From Gemmatimonadaceae bacterium (lineage in GTDB: Bacteria; Gemmatimonadota; Gemmatimonadetes; Gemmatimonadales; Gemmatimonadaceae): 11,179 bases of DNA. The stretch is taken from NCBI GenBank assembly GCA_025356185.1, contig JANXUN010000179.1, positions 1-11,179 of the forward strand. Reading direction: 5' to 3'. Under the pieces are notes generated by a model. That model made no database searches. It saw only the letters and a list, made by a program, of their open reading frames with translations, and was not told where the DNA came from. Made by a program: the position numbers and the translations under genes. Shown piece after piece: positions 7,650 through 11,179 of the stretch (the first letter of the stretch is position 1; each line of letters begins with the position of its first letter).

Positions 7650-8537
7650 TCACTTGAACGGACGATGGGTCCATCTTGTCGCGCCAGTTTGCGCGTTTCG
7701 CGTGAGCACCGACGTGTACTGATGCGTAGTGATCCGTACTTCGGGCGCAACATCAAGCGCGAGATGCGCGAGCAAGAGCTCGCTCACCGCTGGAATTCGC
7801 TCCTCGAGACTCAGGATGGTGATCGTTTTCGAATCGGGCGTGAGAGTCGAGGCGCGAATTGGCGTAGCAGACTTGCCATGTCCTAGCTCGCGCTTGCCGT
7901 CTGCTGACATTTGAATCAGCGAATCTCCACCTACGATCGCGTGGGCGGGATCGTTGGGCACGGGCAAAAACCATACTTCGATAAACTTGTCTTCTGGCAG
8001 TGGAACCGGAGTCAACTCAAATGCGCCTTTACCTGGCACCGGTGACGCGAGGCCACGCAGCAGGGCGCGTGCCGCGCCGCTCACGCGCGCCGTGTCCACA
8101 CGATCGGTGACGCGAACGATTTTGCCCGCACGTACGGCGATCTGAAGTTTGATGTCGATTCCAATTTCGGTGAGCTGTCCAAACACACCGCGCCATTCAC
8201 CGCGTTGATTCACGCACGTCGTGGACCACTCACGCGGTACGTTGCCCAGCTCTCCGCTTCGCACGGCCGCGATGACGGCACTCATGCACTGGAAATAATG
8301 CAGCGCGTCTACCGCACGGTCATTGCGGGCGGCGAACAAGCCTTCGAACGTTGTGGGAATTTTTGGCGTCGGCGGCGCCTTGGGAAGCGGAGGCGATCCT
8401 GATGGCGGCGCACCGGTAACCTTGATCGCGCCTTTAGGAATCGGCTGCCCCGAAAGTCGTGGCGCCATCAAGAGCGTCGTCACACCCAACGCCATCGGGA
8501 CCGCAGCGCGGAGCGTCCGCGCAGTGAGAAATTGCAT
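7650..8537 (-). CDS. Secreted protein of unknown function
   Basis: I do not recognise this 295-residue protein. It begins with a clear Sec signal peptide (basic residues among the first 10, hydrophobic core about 11-25, likely cleavage near LSG-Q at 30-31). A proline-rich linker follows (about 43-62, with several PP and PK pairs), and then a compact-looking domain with two cysteines (84 and 108) that could form a disulphide in the periplasm. The remainder is mixed beta-rich sequence with no catalytic motif I can name (for example VWFLPVPNDPAHAIVGGDSL around 188-207). There is no lipobox and there are no further membrane segments. It lies 71 bp downstream of the S41 peptidase and 4 bp upstream of the GNAT gene, so it is probably the first gene of the four-gene operon. 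No Shine-Dalgarno sequence is seen before its ATG. Confidence 0.85.
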   Translation of the reverse strand: MQFLTARTLRAAVPMALGVTTLLMAPRLSGQPIPKGAIKVTGAPPSGSPPLPKAPPTPKIPTTFEGLFAARNDRAVDALHYFQCMSAVIAAVRSGELGNVPREWSTTCVNQRGEWRGVFGQLTEIGIDIKLQIAVRAGKIVRVTDRVDTARVSGAARALLRGLASPVPGKGAFELTPVPLPEDKFIEVWFLPVPNDPAHAIVGGDSLIQMSADGKRELGHGKSATPIRASTLTPDSKTITILSLEERIPAVSELLLAHLALDVAPEVRITTHQYTSVLTRNAQTGATRWTHRPFK

Positions 8538-8608
8538 TTGCCAATCTACATTCGTCGAAGCACGTGCGGCGTGCGAGGCCCGCGCGACGCGGCCTGGTGC
8601 GGAACGCG

Positions 8609-9757
8609 CTATCGTGGAGGCGGCCGGAGCGAACTCGCACTTCCTGTCACCGATTCGTCAATTCTGCCGCTCGGCATCGGCGGCGCGACGCGAAAGACGC
8701 CATTGAGCTCTGCGAGAATTCCGACCGCAGCATCGACCAATGGATCACGGTCCCGTTCGTACAACGATGGCAGCCACGTCATCGCGATGTGCGGTGCAAC
8801 GCCACGCCACTCGATGGGCTGCCGATCCGGGCCATACTCGATCCACTGCGGCACCGTAAACGTCCATCCGTTGCCGAGCGCAAAGGTCGCTGGATTGCCC
8901 GACGCTCCACCGGTAGTGTCACCGATAACCGTGACATTGGGCAGGAGGCGCATTGCCGCCACAAACGTTTCTGTCGCGCTGAATCCGGCACGTCCAGCGA
9001 TTACGACCACCGGGCGCGTGTACTGCCATGGGCCGCGCGGTGAGATGGTGCGCGCAGACGGCGAGTCGAGATCGTCGTGTCGCGGCCCGTTGCGCACTTG
9101 CACGTACGACGCAGCAAACATGCGCGACGCAAAGCGCGACGCAAATGCCAAGGCGGTCGCGTCACTGCCTCCTGCATTCGCGCGCACGTCAATCACAACG
9201 CCCGGAAGATCGCGCATGCGCGAGAGTTCTATATCAAGTGCCGCGACATCGACGGCGTCGTTCCACTGCTTGACAAACATGTAGCCAAATCCGCCCACGA
9301 CGGCACTGCCGAGTCCCGTACTGCGCTCGAGATACGCTGCGTCGCGCAGTGCGTGCTCCCATCGATTTGCATCGAAGTTCGCGACGTGCTGCGGTCGAAA
9401 CGTCGATACGGTTTGCCCGCGCGGATCGGTGAACCACACGTGCAGATCTTTGAGCGGCTCAAGCATCTCGCTCGCGAGCGCGATGAATTCGCTCTGTGAC
9501 CGCACACGTTCGACGCGAGGTCGATACAGCGCGCGCTGCGCGTTCCAGTCCACGCGTTTGTAATCGAACGACGGGTAGACCTCATCGAAGCGGGTCCAGA
9601 GCGTGTCGAATTGTGCGAGGAATTGCGCTGACGCGAGGGGCGCGCTCATGGTGGCGCGCGTAGTCGGCGCGACGCGCGGAGCGCAAGAGAGCGCCACCGC
9701 GACGAAGAGTGGGACACGTCGTCCCCGGATTAACCAGCGACGCACGAGGTCGTGCAT
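8609..9757 (-). CDS. S41-family (tail-specific/tricorn-like) serine peptidase, exported
   Basis: The product is about 382 residues from the ATG at 9757, numbered here from that codon. A GTG at 9811 would add 18 residues in front of the signal sequence, so the later start is preferred: it gives a basic N-terminus, a hydrophobic core and a possible but non-canonical lipobox (ALSC). KDLHVWF (103-109), VVIDVRANAGG (187-197), GRAGFSATE (255-263) and GDTTGGASGNP (279-289) identify the S41 core (PF03572), with Ser260 as the probable nucleophile. The lysine that pairs with serine in CtpA-type enzymes is not seen after the nucleophile. His106 and Glu263 suggest a tricorn-like arrangement, but this is inference. 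No PDZ domain is evident. It would cleave proteins or peptides in the cell envelope. Upstream (9758-9840) are two small hairpins and no clear ribosome-binding site. Confidence 0.9.
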   Translation of the reverse strand: MHDLVRRWLIRGRRVPLFVAVALSCAPRVAPTTRATMSAPLASAQFLAQFDTLWTRFDEVYPSFDYKRVDWNAQRALYRPRVERVRSQSEFIALASEMLEPLKDLHVWFTDPRGQTVSTFRPQHVANFDANRWEHALRDAAYLERSTGLGSAVVGGFGYMFVKQWNDAVDVAALDIELSRMRDLPGVVIDVRANAGGSDATALAFASRFASRMFAASYVQVRNGPRHDDLDSPSARTISPRGPWQYTRPVVVIAGRAGFSATETFVAAMRLLPNVTVIGDTTGGASGNPATFALGNGWTFTVPQWIEYGPDRQPIEWRGVAPHIAMTWLPSLYERDRDPLVDAAVGILAELNGVFRVAPPMPSGRIDESVTGSASSLRPPPR

Positions 9758-9777
9758 ACCTACAACTATGCCGAACG

Positions 9778-9792
9778 GGACCGAAAGGGTCC
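9778..9792. other. Small hairpin GGACC/GGTCC before the S41 gene
   Basis: A 5-bp stem (9778-9782 with 9788-9792) encloses a 5-base loop. It lies in the 83-bp gap between the conserved hypothetical gene and the S41 peptidase, within the N-terminal extension if the GTG at 9811 were the start. It is short and has no T-run, so it is not a convincing terminator. Confidence 0.3.
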
Positions 9793-9825
9793 AGTCCGGG
9801 GATAATTTCACGTATCTCGCAGGAG

Positions 9826-9839
9826 GCGCCCTTTGGCGC
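9826..9839. other. Small hairpin GCGCC/GGCGC just after the 9841-10266 stop
   Basis: A 5-bp GC-only stem with a 4-base loop immediately follows the TAG of the conserved hypothetical gene on the minus strand. The sequence after it is not T-rich, so intrinsic termination is unlikely. It may be an RNA 3' structure or chance. Confidence 0.3.
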
Positions 9840-9840
9840 T

Positions 9841-10266
9841 CTAATGCCGCGCGGCGATCTGCCGCGCCAGCACAGCCAGCTCTGGAAAGGTCTGCACCGC
9901 GTCGTAGTACAGCCGTTGAAAGGCGTCACCGGTTTCGTCGGCTCTGAGCAGCCCACGGGCACGATCGCTCAGCGATTTGCCCTCTGTGGTGCCGAGCGGC
10001 GCCTTCTTGTCGCTCGTGCGCTCGTCGATCATGAGGACCAGCTGCGCCATTGGCCGCAACCAATCGAACCACGGATCGTTGATCACCAGTTGCAGGAACG
10101 CGCTGTTATTCGCGATGCGGCCGCGGGCCCGTTCGTAGCGCACGCGCTCGGCCGCCAGAAGCGCCCGATGAAGAAGCAACAGGTCTTGCCGGCAGCTTTC
10201 CAGTTCGGCGAGTTGGTCCGCGCCGGCCGGGCTGTCGGACGCGTCGGTAGTTCCGGGGTCTGTCAT
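9841..10266 (-). CDS. Conserved hypothetical protein
   Basis: The product is about 141 residues from the ATG at 10266. The frame is open further upstream to 10557, but that extension is Arg/Ser-rich, low in hydrophobic content and would overlap the start of the divergent gene, so the later ATG is preferred. The protein is probably mainly helical and cytoplasmic: a short acidic N-terminus, then a leucine/arginine-rich helix (LLLLHRALLAAERVRYERA), then ANNSAFLQLVINDPWFDWLRPMAQLVLMID, whose NDPWFDWLRP motif is distinctive. I recall similar uncharacterised proteins with this motif in many bacteria but know no function. No signal peptide, metal motif or DNA-binding motif is visible. It precedes the S41 gene by 83 bp, and co-transcription is uncertain. 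There is no clear Shine-Dalgarno sequence. Confidence 0.75.
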   Translation of the reverse strand: MTDPGTTDASDSPAGADQLAELESCRQDLLLLHRALLAAERVRYERARGRIANNSAFLQLVINDPWFDWLRPMAQLVLMIDERTSDKKAPLGTTEGKSLSDRARGLLRADETGDAFQRLYYDAVQTFPELAVLARQIAARH

Positions 10267-10407
10267 TCGGAAAGAAGAGAGGGACGAGCGCGGTCCGCGC
10301 GGTGACGAACGCGACGTAATATGGTTGTATCTCTCACGAGCATGATGACATCCGTCGTTGAGATGGCGGTCTCGTCCCTTGTTTGACCCGCGCGAAAACG
10401 ACTGCAA

Positions 10408-11148
10408 ATGCTTTTGACAAAACGAGTTACCATCGGTGTCGTTCTGCTGGCTGCGAGCACGGCCCGGCTGCTTTCTGCGCAGTTCGCTCCCGATTCCAGC
10501 ACGAGCTCGGCGTCCGTCAGCAACAGGGCGCCGACATCGCTTCCGATGCCCTTCCATGGTGGACCGTTAATAACCGGGTTTAACGTGTGGGCCGCCTCTT
10601 CGTTCGCCGTGCGAACGGCCGCGGCAAACGAAAAAGTTGACGGTCAATTTCGGATTGTCGGGGTTCAGTTTTCGCGATCGCTGTTTGTGCTGCGTGGGGC
10701 GCAGTTCAGTTGGCTCATAGAAGTACTTCCCGTACTGACGGGAACGGTTGGCGCGCCGTCATATCGAATCCCCACGCCGGAAACAAATCCGGAGGCGTAT
10801 TTCGATCCGATTCGCTATGCGCGCTACACGCCGCATCACGTGTATGGCGCTGGAATCGCTCCACTCAGCGCGCAGGTGGTCAAACCACTTACGAATCGTT
10901 TGGCCACGATGATTTCAGTGACGTCAGGTGTCGCGCTGTTCAACAAAGTGGTGCCCTACGGAAAAGCCACCGAGGCAAACTTTACGGCATCGGGTTCGCT
11001 GGGCGTTGAGTTTACCGTGACGCGCACAATTGGAATCGCTGCCGGCTATTCGCTGCACCACGTCTCGAATGGCAGCCTTGGTGAAGCGAATCCGGGAATG
11101 AACAGTCACCTGCTCTTCCTTAAAATGTCACAATCGCTACGGCGGTAG
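10408..11148 (+). CDS. PagL-like acyloxyacyl hydrolase / lipid A 3-O-deacylase family outer-membrane protein
   Basis: The 246-residue product begins with a Sec signal peptide ending near LLSAQ (21-25), followed by a Ser/Ala-rich stretch and then alternating hydrophobic strands of a small outer-membrane beta-barrel (PF09411-like). The C-terminal signature GYSLHHVSNGSLG (213-225) then NPGMNSHLLFL (228-238) matches the PagL active-site strand, with His218 and Ser220 as the expected His-x-Ser pair. In PagL a glutamate 14 residues after the His completes the triad; here that position is Asn232. Such proteins remove an acyl chain from lipid A in the outer membrane, but activity of this variant is uncertain. 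The gene is divergent from the conserved hypothetical gene, with a 141-bp shared upstream region. Its last codons form one arm of a perfect 17-bp inverted repeat. Confidence 0.85.
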   Translation: MLLTKRVTIGVVLLAASTARLLSAQFAPDSSTSSASVSNRAPTSLPMPFHGGPLITGFNVWAASSFAVRTAAANEKVDGQFRIVGVQFSRSLFVLRGAQFSWLIEVLPVLTGTVGAPSYRIPTPETNPEAYFDPIRYARYTPHHVYGAGIAPLSAQVVKPLTNRLATMISVTSGVALFNKVVPYGKATEANFTASGSLGVEFTVTRTIGIAAGYSLHHVSNGSLGEANPGMNSHLLFLKMSQSLRR

Positions 11149-11167
11149 TTGCCGTAGCGATTGTGAC
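11127..11167. terminator. Perfect 17-bp inverted repeat embedding the stop codon
   Basis: The arms GTCACAATCGCTACGGC (11127-11143) and its exact reverse complement (11151-11167) enclose a 7-base loop, and the TAG stop of the PagL-like gene (11146-11148) begins in that loop. On the plus strand no T-run follows. On the minus strand the hairpin is followed by ATTTTA, so it could terminate a minus-strand gene arriving from the right, or act in both directions. The structure is certain; the terminator role is inferred. Confidence 0.6.
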
Positions 11168-11179
11168 TCCGTGCGACGC

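Noticed and set aside
7646..7756. N-terminal extension of the GNAT protein to 198 residues
   Set aside because: It would overlap the secreted protein gene by more than 100 bases and adds an Arg-rich stretch before the family's normal first strand.
10267..10407. Divergent promoter pair in the 141-bp gap
   Set aside because: TAATAT at 10317-10322 and TTGAGA at 10358-10363 resemble consensus boxes but lack correctly spaced partners, so no promoter can be supported.
9841..10557. Full-length 238-residue reading of the conserved hypothetical gene
   Set aside because: The first 97 residues are Arg/Ser-rich and low in complexity, and they overlap the divergent PagL-like gene and its leader. The conserved-looking part begins at the ATG at 10266.

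Overview
The window looks like an ordinary chromosomal stretch from an environmental Gram-negative bacterium, most likely a Gemmatimonadota relative, with Acidobacteriota as the main alternative. This is inference. It rests on moderately high GC, on signal peptides ending in -AQ or -GQ, on a Tat-exported sugar isomerase-like protein beside a Gfo/Idh oxidoreductase, on an exported amidohydrolase and an S41 peptidase, and on an outer-membrane PagL-like barrel, which implies an LPS-type outer membrane. I see no rRNA, tRNA, transposase, phage gene, CRISPR array or integrase.

Layout. A 5'-truncated plus-strand esterase (2-1141) runs convergently into a long minus-strand block of eight closely spaced genes plus one further minus-strand gene at the right. 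From upstream to downstream on the minus strand these are: a conserved hypothetical (9841-10266), an S41 peptidase (8609-9757), a secreted unknown protein (7650-8537), a SAT-like GNAT acetyltransferase (7160-7645), a Tat-exported TIM-barrel protein (6289-7155), a methyltransferase (5610-6278), a secreted amidohydrolase (4069-5502), a 4-coumarate-CoA-ligase-like enzyme (2464-4047) and a Gfo/Idh/MocA oxidoreductase (1153-2391). The gene at 9841-10266 is divergent from the last gene, a PagL/acyloxyacyl-hydrolase-like barrel on the plus strand (10408-11148). No gene-free stretch exceeds 300 bases. The largest gap is 10267-10407, where I found no convincing promoter.

How the genes may work together. 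The spacings 7646-7649 (4 bp), 7156-7159 (4 bp), 6279-6288 (10 bp) and 4048-4068 (21 bp) suggest two co-transcribed groups: secreted unknown, GNAT, TIM barrel and methyltransferase; and amidohydrolase with acyl-CoA ligase. The enzyme types (an esterase, a sugar-type oxidoreductase, an isomerase/lyase-like TIM barrel, an amidohydrolase and an aryl/acyl-CoA ligase) fit general scavenging of sugar- or aromatic-derived compounds. No complete pathway can be read from the window.

The structures beyond genes that most deserve attention are a 7-bp tandem repeat directly in front of the Gfo/Idh gene, a perfect 17-bp inverted repeat that embeds the stop codon of the PagL-like gene, a single in-frame TAG separating the amidohydrolase and ligase reading frames, and replacement of the expected third PagL catalytic residue. 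I did not find a clear, undescribed multi-gene system.
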